From Vogesella margarita (GTDB taxonomy: Bacteria; Pseudomonadota; Gammaproteobacteria; Burkholderiales; Chromobacteriaceae), in NCBI RefSeq assembly GCF_028548475.1, contig NZ_JAQQLE010000011.1:1-64000 (forward strand): 64,000 nucleotides of DNA, read 5' to 3'. The translations under genes were made by a program, and so were the position numbers. The notes beneath the pieces were generated by a model. It searched no databases and had not been told where the DNA came from. It saw only the letters and a list, made by a program, of their open reading frames with translations. The stretch's first letter is position 1, and the number at the start of each line of letters is the position of its first letter. Of the stretch, positions 8,912-17,670 are shown one piece after another.

Positions 8912-9649
8912 TTACGGCATCAGCATGCCGCCGTTCACGTGCAGGGTCTGGCCTGTCACGTAAGCCGCGCGGTCGGACGCCAGGAAATCCACGGCATCGG
9001 CGATGTCCTGCGCCGCGCCCAGGCGACCCAGTGCAATCTGTTGTACCAACGCCTCACGCTGCGCTTCCGGCAGCGCGCGGGTCATGTCGGTATCGATGAA
9101 ACCCGGTGCCACGCAGTTCACGGTAATACCGCGGCTGCCGACCTCGCGCGCCATCGACTTGGTGAAGCCCATGATGCCGGCCTTGGCGGCGGCGTAGTTG
9201 GCCTGACCGGCGTTGCCCATCGCGCCGACTACCGAGGCGATGTTGATGATGCGGCCCCAGCGGGCCTTCATCATGCCGCGCATCACGGCCTTGGACGCCT
9301 TGAATACCGACTTCAGGTTGGTATCCATGATCGCGTCCCAGTCTTCTTCCTTCATGCGCATCAACAGGCCGTCGCGGGTGATGCCGGCGTTGTTCACCAG
9401 AATCGCCACATCGCCGTATTCCTTGCTGATGGTGTCGACCAGCGCATCGATGGCGCCGTCTTCGCCGACGTTCAGCACCATGCCGACCCCGCCCCACTGC
9501 GCCAGGCGCTCGCCGATGGCGGCGGCGCCGCTTTCGGAAGTGGCGGTACCGATCACCTTGGCGCCGGCGGCGGCCAGGGTATCGGCGATGGCGGCACCGA
9601 TGCCGCGCGAGGCGCCGGTAACCAGCGCAACCTTACCTTGCAAACTCAT
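8912..9649 (-). CDS. fabG: 3-oxoacyl-[ACP] reductase
   Basis: 245 residues of the short-chain dehydrogenase family; an NADPH-dependent reductase of 3-oxoacyl-ACP. Seen are the cofactor motif TGASRGIGAA (11-20), NNAG (86-89), and catalytic Asn111, Ser139, Tyr152 and Lys156 (NYAAAKAG). The start is set at MSLQGKVALV because GGAGAGAG lies 4-5 nt before it; an upstream open extension of eight codons is rejected. A GGTTGGCCGCA repeat copy sits in the short gap after fabD. Confidence 0.96.
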   Translation of the reverse strand: MSLQGKVALVTGASRGIGAAIADTLAAAGAKVIGTATSESGAAAIGERLAQWGGVGMVLNVGEDGAIDALVDTISKEYGDVAILVNNAGITRDGLLMRMKEEDWDAIMDTNLKSVFKASKAVMRGMMKARWGRIINIASVVGAMGNAGQANYAAAKAGIMGFTKSMAREVGSRGITVNCVAPGFIDTDMTRALPEAQREALVQQIALGRLGAAQDIADAVDFLASDRAAYVTGQTLHVNGGMLMP

Positions 9650-9691
9650 TGTCTCTCTCCTGGCTGGCCGCATGCGGCCAACCTTGTGTCT

Positions 9692-10621
9692 TTACGCCAG
9701 CTCGGCGCGGGCAGCTTCCAGCTTGGCGGCATCGGTCAGCGCGTGGCAGTTCACGTTGCCGTCGATACGCTTGGCGAGGCCAGCCAGTACCTTGCCCGGG
9801 CCGCACTCGGCCATCTGTACAATGCCACCGGCAGCCAGCTGCTGGATGGTTTCGGTCCAGCGCACCGGACGGTACAGCTGGCGCGTCAGCGCGTCGCGGA
9901 TCTGGTCGGCGCTGTCGTAGGCGGCAACGTCGGCATTATGCAGCACCGGAATCTGCGGCGAGTTGATCTGGATCGTGGCCAGTGCCGCGGCCAGCTTGTC
10001 GGCGGCAGGCTTCATCAGCGAGCAGTGCGACGGCACCGATACCGGCAAGGGCAGCGCGCGCTTGGCACCTTTGGCCTTGCACAGCTCCATTGCGCGTTCC
10101 ACCGCGGCCTTGTTGCCGGCAATCACCACCTGGCCCGGCGAGTTGAAATTCACCGGCTCCACCACTTCGCCCTGTGCCGCTTCGGCGCAGGCGGCGCGGA
10201 TGTCGTCGTCGGACAGGTTGAGGATCGCGGCCATCGCGCCCTCACCGGCCGGTACCGCGTCCTGCATCGCTTCGGCGCGCAGGCGCACCAGCTTCACCGC
10301 ATCGGCAAAATCCAGCGCCCCGGCAGCCACCAGCGCGCTGTACTCGCCCAGGCTGTGCCCGGCGAGGGCAACCGGCAAGGCACCGCCTTGCGCGAGCCAG
10401 GCACGATAGGTCGCCACACCGGCTGCCAGCATCAGCGGCTGGGTGTTGACGGTGGCGTTGATCGCGTCGGCGGTTTCCGCCTGCAGCATCGCCCACAGGT
10501 CTTCACCCAGGGCGGCCGAGGCTTCGTCGAAAGTCTGTTTTACTACCGGCAGGTCGGCAAAGCCGTCCATCATTTTCAGGCTCTGCGAGCCCTGGCCGGG
10601 AAAAAGAAAGGCAAACGCCAT
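9692..10621 (-). CDS. fabD: Malonyl-CoA:ACP transacylase
   Basis: 309 residues. It transfers malonate from CoA to ACP to feed elongation. Motifs are FPGQGSQ at the start, nucleophile Ser90 in AGHSLGEYSA and His199 in SVPSHCSLM. GGAGACCCCGAG lies before the ATG. A strong terminator after fabH means fabD-fabG-acpP-fabF probably start from a promoter in the 130 bp upstream, though I could not assign one. Confidence 0.96.
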   Translation of the reverse strand: MAFAFLFPGQGSQSLKMMDGFADLPVVKQTFDEASAALGEDLWAMLQAETADAINATVNTQPLMLAAGVATYRAWLAQGGALPVALAGHSLGEYSALVAAGALDFADAVKLVRLRAEAMQDAVPAGEGAMAAILNLSDDDIRAACAEAAQGEVVEPVNFNSPGQVVIAGNKAAVERAMELCKAKGAKRALPLPVSVPSHCSLMKPAADKLAAALATIQINSPQIPVLHNADVAAYDSADQIRDALTRQLYRPVRWTETIQQLAAGGIVQMAECGPGKVLAGLAKRIDGNVNCHALTDAAKLEAARAELA

Positions 10622-10749
10622 CTCGGGGTCTCCTTTTTGAAACGGGGTGAATAATGACGACTTGCCGGCCTTAATGCAAAAAAACGATCAAACATCCGTA
10701 TGAATGGAGGTTTGTCGCAGTTGGCCGCCGATTACCGTCAATCAGATGG

Positions 10750-10777
10750 AAAACGGGCACGACAATGCCGTGCCCGT
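10750..10777 (-). terminator. Intrinsic terminator after fabH
   Basis: ACGGGCACG pairs perfectly with CGTGCCCGT across a 7-nt loop, and TTTTCC follows in the fabH direction. It separates the plsX-fabH unit from fabD. Confidence 0.8.
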
Positions 10778-10786
10778 CTGCTGTTT

Positions 10787-11746
10787 TTAGTAGCGCAGCA
10801 GCAGCGCGCCCCAGGTGAAGCCACCGCCGATGCCTTCCATCAGCACGGTCTGGCCGCGCCGGATCTGGCCAGTGCGCACCGCGTGATCGAAGGCCAGCGG
10901 GATGGAGGCGGCCGAGGTATTGCCCTGCTCCGGCAGGGTCACGATGACCTTGTCCATCGACAGCTGCAGGTGCCTAGCTGTCGCCTCGATGATGCGGAGA
11001 TTGGCCTGGTGCGGCACCAGCCAGTCCACGCTGTCCTGCTGCACACCGGCCTCGGCCAGGGTTTTTTCCGCGATATCGGACAGGGCCTTGACCGCGAACT
11101 TGAATACCGCCGGACCATCCATGTACAGGAACGGGGTGCCGTCCACTTCGCCACCGGCAATCTGCGCCTCGGTCTTGAGGATATCGCGATAGCGGCCGTC
11201 TGCGGCCAACTTGGCATGCAGGATGCCCGGCTCGTCGGACGGCCCCACCACCACAGCACCGGCACCGTCGCCGAACAGCACGCAGGTGCGGCGGTCGCTC
11301 CAGTCCAGCAGGCGGCTCATCACTTCGGCGCCCACCACCAGCACGTTTTTCGCCATGCCGCTCTTGATGTAGCCGTTGGCGGTGGCCAGCGCGTAGACGA
11401 AGCCGGCGCAGACGGCCTGCACGTCGAAGGCAGGCACGCCGGGAATGCCCAGCTTTTCCTGCAGGATGCTGGCGGTGCTCGGGAACACCATGTCGGGGGT
11501 GGTGGTAGCCAGGATGATCAGGTCGATGTCGCTGGCCTGCAGCCCGGCGCTTTCCAGCGCACGCTGCGCCGCGATGTAAGCCAGGTCACTGGTTTTCTGG
11601 TCGTCTGCCGCGATGTGGCGCGCGCGAATGCCAGTGCGAGAGACAATCCACTCGTCACTGGTTTCGATACGCTCGGCCAGCATGGCATTGGTCATGACGG
11701 TATCCGGCAGGTAGCTGCCGGTACCGAGAATGCGGGAATAGGTCAT
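10787..11746 (-). CDS. fabH: 3-oxoacyl-[ACP] synthase III
   Basis: 319 residues. It starts fatty acid synthesis by condensing acetyl-CoA with malonyl-ACP. The triad is Cys113 ([11 protein letters not shown]), His246 ([10 protein letters not shown]) and Asn276 ([10 protein letters not shown]), and the C-terminal [15 protein letters not shown] is typical. Its ATG overlaps the plsX stop by four bases (ATGA), so the two are coupled. Confidence 0.96.
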   Translation of the reverse strand: MTYSRILGTGSYLPDTVMTNAMLAERIETSDEWIVSRTGIRARHIAADDQKTSDLAYIAAQRALESAGLQASDIDLIILATTTPDMVFPSTASILQEKLGIPGVPAFDVQAVCAGFVYALATANGYIKSGMAKNVLVVGAEVMSRLLDWSDRRTCVLFGDGAGAVVVGPSDEPGILHAKLAADGRYRDILKTEAQIAGGEVDGTPFLYMDGPAVFKFAVKALSDIAEKTLAEAGVQQDSVDWLVPHQANLRIIEATARHLQLSMDKVIVTLPEQGNTSAASIPLAFDHAVRTGQIRRGQTVLMEGIGGGFTWGALLLRY

Positions 11747-12792
11747 GCGCTGTCTTTAGCTTCTGACTCGGATTGCTTGATATTTTGTAATTGAACGGCA
11801 ACCCGGTCTGCAATGTGACCAATCACGTTGGCGCGAACTTCCTCGCAAGCCTGCTCCAGCGCGATACGGAACCCCAGCGCGTCGGTGCCACCATGGCTTT
11901 TCACCACGATTCCCCGCAGGCCCAGAAAACTGGCGCCATTGTAACGACGGGGATCGACACGGGCCTTGAACAGCTTGAGCACCGGCATGGCAGCCAGGGC
12001 GCACAGCTTGGTCCACCATGTACGGGCAAACTCTTCGCGCAGGAAGGTAGAAATCATGTGCGCCAGCCCCTCGGAGGCTTTCAGCGCGACATTACCGGTA
12101 AAGCCATCGCAGACTACCACATCTACCGTCGACTTGAAGATGTCGTTGCCTTCGACGTTACCGTAGAAATTGAGGCCGGATTCGCGCAGCAGCTCGGCCG
12201 CACGCTTGATCGACTCGGTGCCCTTGATGTCCTCGGAGCCGATATTCAACAAGCCGACGCTTGGATTCGGACGATGTTCGAGGCTGGCCACCAGTTCGGA
12301 ACCCATGATGCCGAACTGCAACAACTGCTCCGGCGAGCAATCGATATTGGCACCCAGATCCAGCACGCAGGTATTGCCCTTGATGCCGGGCATCATCTTG
12401 GCGATGGCGGGGCGGTCAATACCGGGAATGGTTTTCAGGACGAATTTGGCCGTCGCCATCAGCGCGCCGGTGTTCCCTGCGGAAACCGCTGCCTGCGCCA
12501 GGCCTTCCTTGACCAAATTGATGGACACCCGCATCGACGAGTCTTTCTTGTTCTTCAGCGCCAGCTGCGGCGACTCGTCCATCCCCACCACTTCGGAGGC
12601 ATGACGAACCGTGATGCGCGCACGCACGGAAGCCGGCAGCGCCATCAGCTCGGCTTCGATTGCCGCCTGATCGCCCACCAGTACAAGACTGACATCGGGA
12701 GTGTCGCTAAGGAACTGGACAGATGCAGGGACAGTGACCTTGAGGCCAACGTCACCGCCCATTGCATCGACCGCTACGGTGATAGTCATCAA
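11743..12792 (-). CDS. plsX: Phosphate acyltransferase
   Basis: 349 residues. PlsX makes acyl-phosphate from acyl-ACP for the PlsY step of phospholipid synthesis at the membrane. It starts [20 protein letters not shown] and contains [20 protein letters not shown] and [14 protein letters not shown], all family signatures. It lies between rpmF and fabH, the canonical order. The C-terminal tail ([11 protein letters not shown]) is hydrophilic. Confidence 0.95.
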   Translation of the reverse strand: MMTITVAVDAMGGDVGLKVTVPASVQFLSDTPDVSLVLVGDQAAIEAELMALPASVRARITVRHASEVVGMDESPQLALKNKKDSSMRVSINLVKEGLAQAAVSAGNTGALMATAKFVLKTIPGIDRPAIAKMMPGIKGNTCVLDLGANIDCSPEQLLQFGIMGSELVASLEHRPNPSVGLLNIGSEDIKGTESIKRAAELLRESGLNFYGNVEGNDIFKSTVDVVVCDGFTGNVALKASEGLAHMISTFLREEFARTWWTKLCALAAMPVLKLFKARVDPRRYNGASFLGLRGIVVKSHGGTDALGFRIALEQACEEVRANVIGHIADRVAVQLQNIKQSESEAKDSA

Positions 12793-12851
12793 CGTGACAC
12801 GGTAGTTAACCTACCTGTTGTTATGAAGGTAAGGATAATCGTAAGGAGCGA

Positions 12852-13031
12852 TTACTCGCCCTTGGCCTTCACAACCTGACGACCACGGTAGAAGCCGTTC
12901 GGGCTGATGTGATGACGCAGGTGGGTTTCACCGGTAGTCGGCTCTTTAGCGAGCGACGGAGCGGTCAGAAAATCGTGTGCGCGGTGCATGCCACGCTTGG
13001 ACGGGGACTTTTTGTTCTGTTGAACAGCCAT
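12852..13031 (-). CDS. rpmF: Ribosomal protein bL32
   Basis: 59 residues: [20 protein letters not shown], then a basic stretch and the [17 protein letters not shown] end that marks bL32. The ribosome site (TAGGAGTCGACC) is close to the ATG. It lies between yceD and plsX, as in most proteobacteria. Confidence 0.96.
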   Translation of the reverse strand: MAVQQNKKSPSKRGMHRAHDFLTAPSLAKEPTTGETHLRHHISPNGFYRGRQVVKAKGE

Positions 13032-13061
13032 GGTCGACTCCTAAGGATTCAAGTTAAACGT

Positions 13062-13562
13062 TCAGGACTTGGATTGCTTCAACGCCGCCAGTACCGCAAA
13101 CGGATTAGGCTTGTCGGCCTTGGCGCGCTTCAGTTCTTCCGTGTCGCAGTCGTCGTGCATCAACGACAGCGGCAAGCCCATGATAATTTCGTCTTCGATC
13201 AGTGCGATAACGTCGAAAGTTTCTTCCGCCAGAATGGCGTCCAGTTCGTCATCGGCCTCTACCGCTGCTTCCAGCTTGTCCTCGCGGGAGAACAGAGTAA
13301 TCACGCCCTCTGCTTCCAGTTCGAACGGCATCGGCGTCAGGCAACGCTGACATTCAACGCTGAGCGTGACAGACAGACAGTAACGCAGCGACGGTCGCAG
13401 CAGGCGGTCCTGAAAACCTTCCACGGCGAATTTCACCACGCCAGCATCGGATGCCAGCAGCTCATGTACGCGCTCGGCGAGCGCCGCAACCGGCCGTTCG
13501 TTCTGCAACGAAGCGCCATCGCGGGCAAACGCGAGCGGATCAATCAAAATCGGGTTAGACAT
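13062..13562 (-). CDS. yceD: DUF177/YceD-family 23S rRNA accumulation protein
   Basis: 166 residues. It has the family core LSVTLSVECQRCLTPMPFELE with the paired cysteines and an acidic region (DDELDAILAEETFDVIALIEDEIIMGLPL). YceD is needed for 23S rRNA accumulation in E. coli and is nearly always next to rpmF. The ATG has no visible ribosome site and lies only about 10 nt from a good -10 box, so the transcript may be leaderless or nearly so. Confidence 0.9.
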   Translation of the reverse strand: MSNPILIDPLAFARDGASLQNERPVAALAERVHELLASDAGVVKFAVEGFQDRLLRPSLRYCLSVTLSVECQRCLTPMPFELEAEGVITLFSREDKLEAAVEADDELDAILAEETFDVIALIEDEIIMGLPLSLMHDDCDTEELKRAKADKPNPFAVLAALKQSKS

Positions 13563-13571
13563 AAACCCGGC

Positions 13572-13601
13572 ATGATATTATCAGCGCCATCACTTTGTCA
13601 A
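13572..13601 (-). promoter_or_regulatory. Predicted sigma-70 promoter for yceD-rpmF-plsX-fabH
   Basis: Read on the minus strand, TTGACA (13601-13596) is followed after 18 nt by TATCAT (13577-13572). The expected start point is only a few bases before the yceD ATG at 13562. Confidence 0.55.
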
Positions 13602-13690
13602 AACAAACCAGCATACTGACTGCGGCAGCGGTGGCAACAAGCCATTGATGCAACAGGCAGCCTGCGCCCTTTTTCCCACGGATAACCGAC

Positions 13691-14269
13691 ATGCAGATCG
13701 TGCTTGCCTCTACCTCTCCCTACCGCCGCGAAATCGTGGAACGCCTCGGCCTGCCCGTCACCGCCGTGGCGCCGGTGTGCGACGAAACCCCGCTGGCGGG
13801 TGAAACCGCACTCGACACCGCCGTGCGCCTGGCGCGCAGCAAGGCGATGTCGCTGGCGGAGCGCTTCCCCGACGCGCTGATCATCGGCGGCGACCAGGTG
13901 GCCCTGCTGGACGGCCAGCAGATCGGCAAGCCGGGCAGCTTCGAAAACGGCGTGCAGATGCTGAAGTGGATGAGCGGCCGCACCGTGGTGTTTCATTCCG
14001 CCCTAGCGCTGTACAACAGCCGCAGCGGCCATATCCAGGAAGACGTGGGTCTTACCCGCGTTACCCTGCGCCAGCTGACCGAACAGCAGATCCGCAACTA
14101 CCTGACGCGCGAACCGGACGCACTCCACTGCGCCGGCAGTGCCAAGAGCGAGACGCTGGGCGGTGCGCTGCTGCAGAAGGTGGAAGCCGACGACCCCAAC
14201 GCACTGATCGGCGTACCGCTGTTCGCGCTGGTGACCATGTTGCAGAACGAAGGCGTGGAGATCCTGTGA
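13691..14269 (+). CDS. Maf/YceF-family nucleotide pyrophosphatase
   Basis: 192 residues. Members hydrolyse non-canonical nucleoside triphosphates; the YceF branch prefers 7-methyl-GTP. Visible are the phosphate-binding start LASTSPYRREIVERLGL, DETPLAG, the catalytic IIGGDQVALLDG and SAKSETLGGALLQKVEADDP. These fit YceF better than the dTTP/UTP-specific YhdE branch, an inference from motif spacing. It is divergent from yceD and overlaps the next gene by one base (TGATG). Confidence 0.9.
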   Translation: MQIVLASTSPYRREIVERLGLPVTAVAPVCDETPLAGETALDTAVRLARSKAMSLAERFPDALIIGGDQVALLDGQQIGKPGSFENGVQMLKWMSGRTVVFHSALALYNSRSGHIQEDVGLTRVTLRQLTEQQIRNYLTREPDALHCAGSAKSETLGGALLQKVEADDPNALIGVPLFALVTMLQNEGVEIL

Positions 14270-14973
14270 TGGCCGGCACCCTGTACCTGATCCCCACCCC
14301 GCTGGGCGAGGGTGATACCCCGTGGCTGCCGGAAGGCGAACGCGCCCGCGTCACCCACATCACGCACTTTGTGGTGGAGGCGGAAAAAACCGCACGCAAG
14401 CACCTGAAGCAGCTGGGCGTCACCACGCCGATCCGCGAGCTGGTGATGAACACGCTGAACGAGCACACCAAGCCGGCGGAAGTGGCCGCGCTGCTGGCAC
14501 CGTTGGCCGCAGGGCTGGACGTAGGGCTGGTCTCGGAAGCCGGCTGCCCGGCGGTGGCCGACCCCGGCGCGCAACTGGTGGCGCTGGCGCACGAGAAAGG
14601 CTACCGCGTGGAGCCGCTGATCGGGCCGTCGTCCATCCTGCTGGCGATGATGGCCAGCGGCGCCAACGGCCAGTGCTTTGCCTTCCACGGCTACTTGCCG
14701 GTGGACGCCGCCGAGCGCGGCAAGGCCATCAAGGCGCTGGAGGCCCGCTCGCGACAGAACAACGAAACCCAGCTGTTCATCGAGACGCCGTACCGTAACA
14801 ACGCGCTGCTGCAACAACTGCGCGAGACGCTGGCACCGGCCACCCGCCTGTGCGTGGCCGCCGACCTGACCGCGCCGACACAGACCATCGTCAGCCGGCT
14901 GGTGAAGGACTGGCCAAAGGAAGCGCCGGACTTCCACAAGCGGCCGGCGATTTTCGTGATCCACGCCGCCTGA
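14269..14973 (+). CDS. SAM-dependent tetrapyrrole-methylase-fold methyltransferase (RsmI-like)
   Basis: 234 residues. It begins MAGTLYLIPTPLGEG, resembling the LY-IPTPIGN start of RsmI. It has SEAGCPAVADPGAQLV and LIGPSSILLAMMASG, the SAM-site motifs of the tetrapyrrole methylase fold. RsmI methylates 16S rRNA C1402; this protein is shorter and divergent (about 285 residues is usual), so it is probably a separate subfamily of unknown substrate. The start at 14269 overlaps the maf stop by one base; the longer open frame upstream is the antisense-like shadow of maf. An inverted repeat pair follows the stop. Confidence 0.8.
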   Translation: MAGTLYLIPTPLGEGDTPWLPEGERARVTHITHFVVEAEKTARKHLKQLGVTTPIRELVMNTLNEHTKPAEVAALLAPLAAGLDVGLVSEAGCPAVADPGAQLVALAHEKGYRVEPLIGPSSILLAMMASGANGQCFAFHGYLPVDAAERGKAIKALEARSRQNNETQLFIETPYRNNALLQQLRETLAPATRLCVAADLTAPTQTIVSRLVKDWPKEAPDFHKRPAIFVIHAA

Positions 14974-14978
14974 CGGCA

Positions 14979-15011
14979 AAAGGTTGGCCGCAACGCTTGC
15001 GGCCAACCTTT
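14979..15011. repeat. Inverted pair of GGTTGGCCGCA repeats forming a hairpin
   Basis: Two full repeat copies face each other as a perfect 15-bp stem with the 3-nt loop CGC, between two convergent genes. There is no strong T-run on either side, so termination is possible but not certain. Confidence 0.85.
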
Positions 15012-15047
15012 GTTCAGACGCGCGACAACAAGCAACACCGGCGCCCC

Positions 15048-15251
15048 TTAGCCATACCCGCCACCGCGCCCTTGCAGTTCCCGACACACCGCCTCGGCCA
15101 GCTCCTCCAGATCAAACACCCCGCACAAGGCCGCCCGCTCCGGCGCTCCGACCGCGGCGGAGCTGCCCGGATAGTCGTCACTCTCGCCCTGGCGCCGCAA
15201 TTCGTGCCGCAGCGCCGCCAGCACCACCTGCCGCAGTCCGTCGTCCATCAT
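15048..15251 (-). CDS. Small hypothetical protein, 67 aa
   Basis: The start is set at MMDDGLRQVV because GAGGAG lies 5-6 nt before it; a GTG seven codons upstream is less likely. It has an amphipathic helical start (LRQVVLAALRHELRRQGE), a Gly/Ser linker and a second acidic helix (CGVFDLEELAEAVCRELQ). The stop of the Rossmann/DUF2520 gene is 37 bp upstream on the same strand, suggesting one transcript. No family is recognised and it could be spurious. Confidence 0.45.
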   Translation of the reverse strand: MMDDGLRQVVLAALRHELRRQGESDDYPGSSAAVGAPERAALCGVFDLEELAEAVCRELQGRGGGYG

Positions 15252-15288
15252 CCCGACTCCTCTATCCGGCACCCATCACACCCCGACG

Positions 15289-16152
15289 CTAAACGGCCAG
15301 CATCCCCAGCACCTCTGCCAGCGCACGCTGCTGCGCCGCCGTCAGCCGCGTTGCGGCCAGGCTTGCCGTTGCCTGCCCCAGTGCGCAGTACAGCGCATCG
15401 TCCTGCGCCGACAATACCGCGCGATGTTTGGCCACCGTGCCAGCATCGCCGCGCGCGATCGGTCCGGTCAGCGCCGCCTGCGGCCCCAGCACCAACGTGT
15501 TGTCCAGTGTCTGCCGCATCAGCCCGCCCAGCACCGCGGCGGCCACCTCGTCCGTCATGCCGGCCTGCGCCGCCACCCGCGCCGCCAGGTCGTGCAGCGT
15601 GACCAGGTAATTCGAGGCGATGGACAGCGCGGCGTGGTAGGCCGCCTTACCGCCCGGCGCCAGTACGAAGGGCACGCCGCCGATATCTGCGGCCAAGCTT
15701 TGCAACAGTGGCAAGGCCGCGACATCCCCCTCCAGCGCGCAGCGGGTACCGGCAAAACCGGCCACCGCGCGCGCCGGATCGGCAAAGGAAAACGCCGGAT
15801 GCAGACTGGCGCAGTACACACCCCGCGCCGCCAGCGGCGCCAGCAAGGCCGCCTCACCGACGCCACTGGCATGACACACCACGCTGCCGGCGGCAATCAC
15901 CTCCGCTTCCGCGAGCGCGGCGGCCACGGCGGCAATCTCGCCGTCCGGCACCGCCAGCAGGGTGATGTCGACCGCCGGCAAGGCCGCCAGATCCGTCAGC
16001 GCCATGCCGGCACCGACGAAGTCTCGCGCCGCCAGCGCCGACGCCCGGCTGCGGCACAGCAGCGCGCCGATGCGGTAGCGGCCGCTGTCGTGCGCCAGCC
16101 GCGCCACGCTCTTGCCCAGACGTCCGCCGCCGACAATATTGAGAGAAATCAT
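15289..16152 (-). CDS. Rossmann-like/DUF2520 domain protein
   Basis: 287 residues. An N-terminal NAD(P)-binding fold opens MISLNIVGGGRLGKSVARLA and resembles pyrroline-5-carboxylate reductase and 2-dehydropantoate reductase. The second half has LHPAFSFADPARAV, then GKAAYHAALSIASNYLVTLHDLA, the DUF2520 signature. The enzymatic reaction is not known for this family. AAAGGGG precedes the ATG. It is divergent from lemA with 69 bp between. Confidence 0.8.
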   Translation of the reverse strand: MISLNIVGGGRLGKSVARLAHDSGRYRIGALLCRSRASALAARDFVGAGMALTDLAALPAVDITLLAVPDGEIAAVAAALAEAEVIAAGSVVCHASGVGEAALLAPLAARGVYCASLHPAFSFADPARAVAGFAGTRCALEGDVAALPLLQSLAADIGGVPFVLAPGGKAAYHAALSIASNYLVTLHDLAARVAAQAGMTDEVAAAVLGGLMRQTLDNTLVLGPQAALTGPIARGDAGTVAKHRAVLSAQDDALYCALGQATASLAATRLTAAQQRALAEVLGMLAV

Positions 16153-16221
16153 CCCGCCCCTTTCTTGACACCCGCCAGCGCCGCGGTGACGATGGCATCG
16201 AATTTCATAGGACACCCGCCC

Positions 16222-16791
16222 ATGCCATTTTTCCTGTTCGTTTCTGCATTCGTGGTGCTGTTTTTCTACGGTATCCTGCTCTACAACGGCCTGGTCCGCC
16301 TGAAGCACGAGGTAGGCAAGAGCTGGGCCAATATCGACGTGCTGCTGAAACAGCGCCACGACGAGATCCCCAAGCTTGTCGACGTCTGCCGCCACTACGG
16401 CCAGTTCGAGCAGGACACCCTGACGCAGGTGATGGAAGCGCGTGCCGCGATGTCGGAGGCCGCCCGCGCCGGCAACGTTGGCCGCATCGGCGAGCTGGAA
16501 GGCCAGCTGCGCGGCCTGCTCGGCCAGATTTTCGCGGTGGCCGAGGCCTACCCGGAGCTGAAGGCCAACGTGCAGTTCAGCCACCTGGCGCAGCGCATCA
16601 GCCAGCTGGAGGACGGCATCGCCGACCGCCGCGAACTCTACAATGAAGCGGTCAACAACAACAACGTGCGCATCGAGCAATTCCCGGACGTCTTCGTCGC
16701 CAGGCTGTTCGGCTTCCGCACCGCGCGCGCGCTGCGTTTTGCCGAAGCGGAAAAGCGCGACGTCGACGTCAAAGCGCTGTTCGAACGCTGA
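16222..16791 (+). CDS. LemA family protein
   Basis: 189 residues. An N-terminal membrane segment (FLFVSAFVVLFFYGILLYN, about 3-22) is followed by the LemA helical domain: VGKSWANIDVLLKQRHDEIP, RAAMSEA, and ELYNEAVNNNNVRIEQFPD. LemA proteins are inner-membrane anchored with a coiled-coil domain; function is poorly defined. The next gene begins 9 bp later and encodes the GIDE-type membrane protein that commonly accompanies LemA. A GTTGGCCGCA copy lies in its middle. Confidence 0.88.
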   Translation: MPFFLFVSAFVVLFFYGILLYNGLVRLKHEVGKSWANIDVLLKQRHDEIPKLVDVCRHYGQFEQDTLTQVMEARAAMSEAARAGNVGRIGELEGQLRGLLGQIFAVAEAYPELKANVQFSHLAQRISQLEDGIADRRELYNEAVNNNNVRIEQFPDVFVARLFGFRTARALRFAEAEKRDVDVKALFER

Positions 16792-16800
16792 GTCACGCCC

Positions 16801-17670
16801 ATGCTCCTGCAACAGCGCTACGCCTCGCTGCTACCCTACCCCTTGCTGGCCCTGCTAGCCTGGCAACTGGACACCCTGCCTCCGCGCCTGCTGCCGGCGG
16901 CCGGTGCGCTGTTCGGCGTGACACTGTGGCTGCACTTCTATCGTCACTACCGCCACGTGGCCGACACCCCGACCACCACCTCGCGCGCCGCGGCACAGGG
17001 CTATTGCGAATGTTTCGGCGAGGCCGCAGCGCTGGACGGCCCGCCGCTGGTGACCCCGTTCGGCGGCATGCGCTGCGTGTGGTACCAGGCGGAACGGCGC
17101 CCGAACGGTCGCCAGCAGCAGCCACGGCACAGCGAACGGCTATGCAGCGACGACTCGTTCCGGCTGCTGGACCGGCGCGGCGAGGTCATCGTGCAACCGG
17201 AAGGCGCCAGCGTCGAGGCCCGTCACCAACACAGCTGGCACGACGGCGACGACGTGCTGAGCGAGCGCTGGATTGCCATCGGCGACCCGCTGTACGCGCT
17301 GGGCGAGCTGCGCAGCCTCGGCGGCCAACCGGACCGGCAGGCCTTCCGCGACGACCTGCAACTGACGCTGAACGAATGGAAACGGGACCCGGCAGGGCTG
17401 CTGCGCCGCTTCGACCGGGACGGCGACGGCACGCTCAGCAGCGAGGAGTGGGAACACGCGCGCCAGGCCGCCCACGCCGAGGTTGGCCGCAACCACCGCG
17501 CGCTGGCCGCCATCCCACTCGGCCATCACCTGCAGCGCCCCGCCGACCGCCGCCCCTTCATCATCAGCTGGCGCTCGCCACAGGATACCGCCCGCACCCT
17601 GCGCCGGCTGGCGTGGAGTCACGCCGCCTGCGCGCTGCTGGCGGCGCTGTGGCTGGCGCGCGGCGGTTAG
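16801..17670 (+). CDS. GIDE-type membrane protein with an EF-hand
   Basis: 289 residues. Hydrophobic segments lie near 9-22, 32-48 and 270-286, leaving a central domain resembling the bacterial GIDE/MULAN domain that often follows LemA (EAAALDGPPLVTPFGGMRCVWYQ, SFRLLDRRGEVIVQPEGA, DGDDVLSERWIAIGDPLYALG). Residues 205-216 (DRDGDGTLSSEE) form a canonical EF-hand loop with Asp at 1, 3 and 5, Gly at 6 and Glu at 12, so a calcium site is likely. Calcium control is inference. The stop overlaps the stop of the convergent aminotransferase by 4 bp. Confidence 0.75.
   Translation: MLLQQRYASLLPYPLLALLAWQLDTLPPRLLPAAGALFGVTLWLHFYRHYRHVADTPTTTSRAAAQGYCECFGEAAALDGPPLVTPFGGMRCVWYQAERRPNGRQQQPRHSERLCSDDSFRLLDRRGEVIVQPEGASVEARHQHSWHDGDDVLSERWIAIGDPLYALGELRSLGGQPDRQAFRDDLQLTLNEWKRDPAGLLRRFDRDGDGTLSSEEWEHARQAAHAEVGRNHRALAAIPLGHHLQRPADRRPFIISWRSPQDTARTLRRLAWSHAACALLAALWLARGG

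Noticed and set aside
13966-14268. N-terminal extension of the RsmI-like methyltransferase
   Set aside because: The upstream codons are the out-of-frame shadow of maf, and the conserved start MAGTLYLIPTP begins at 14269.
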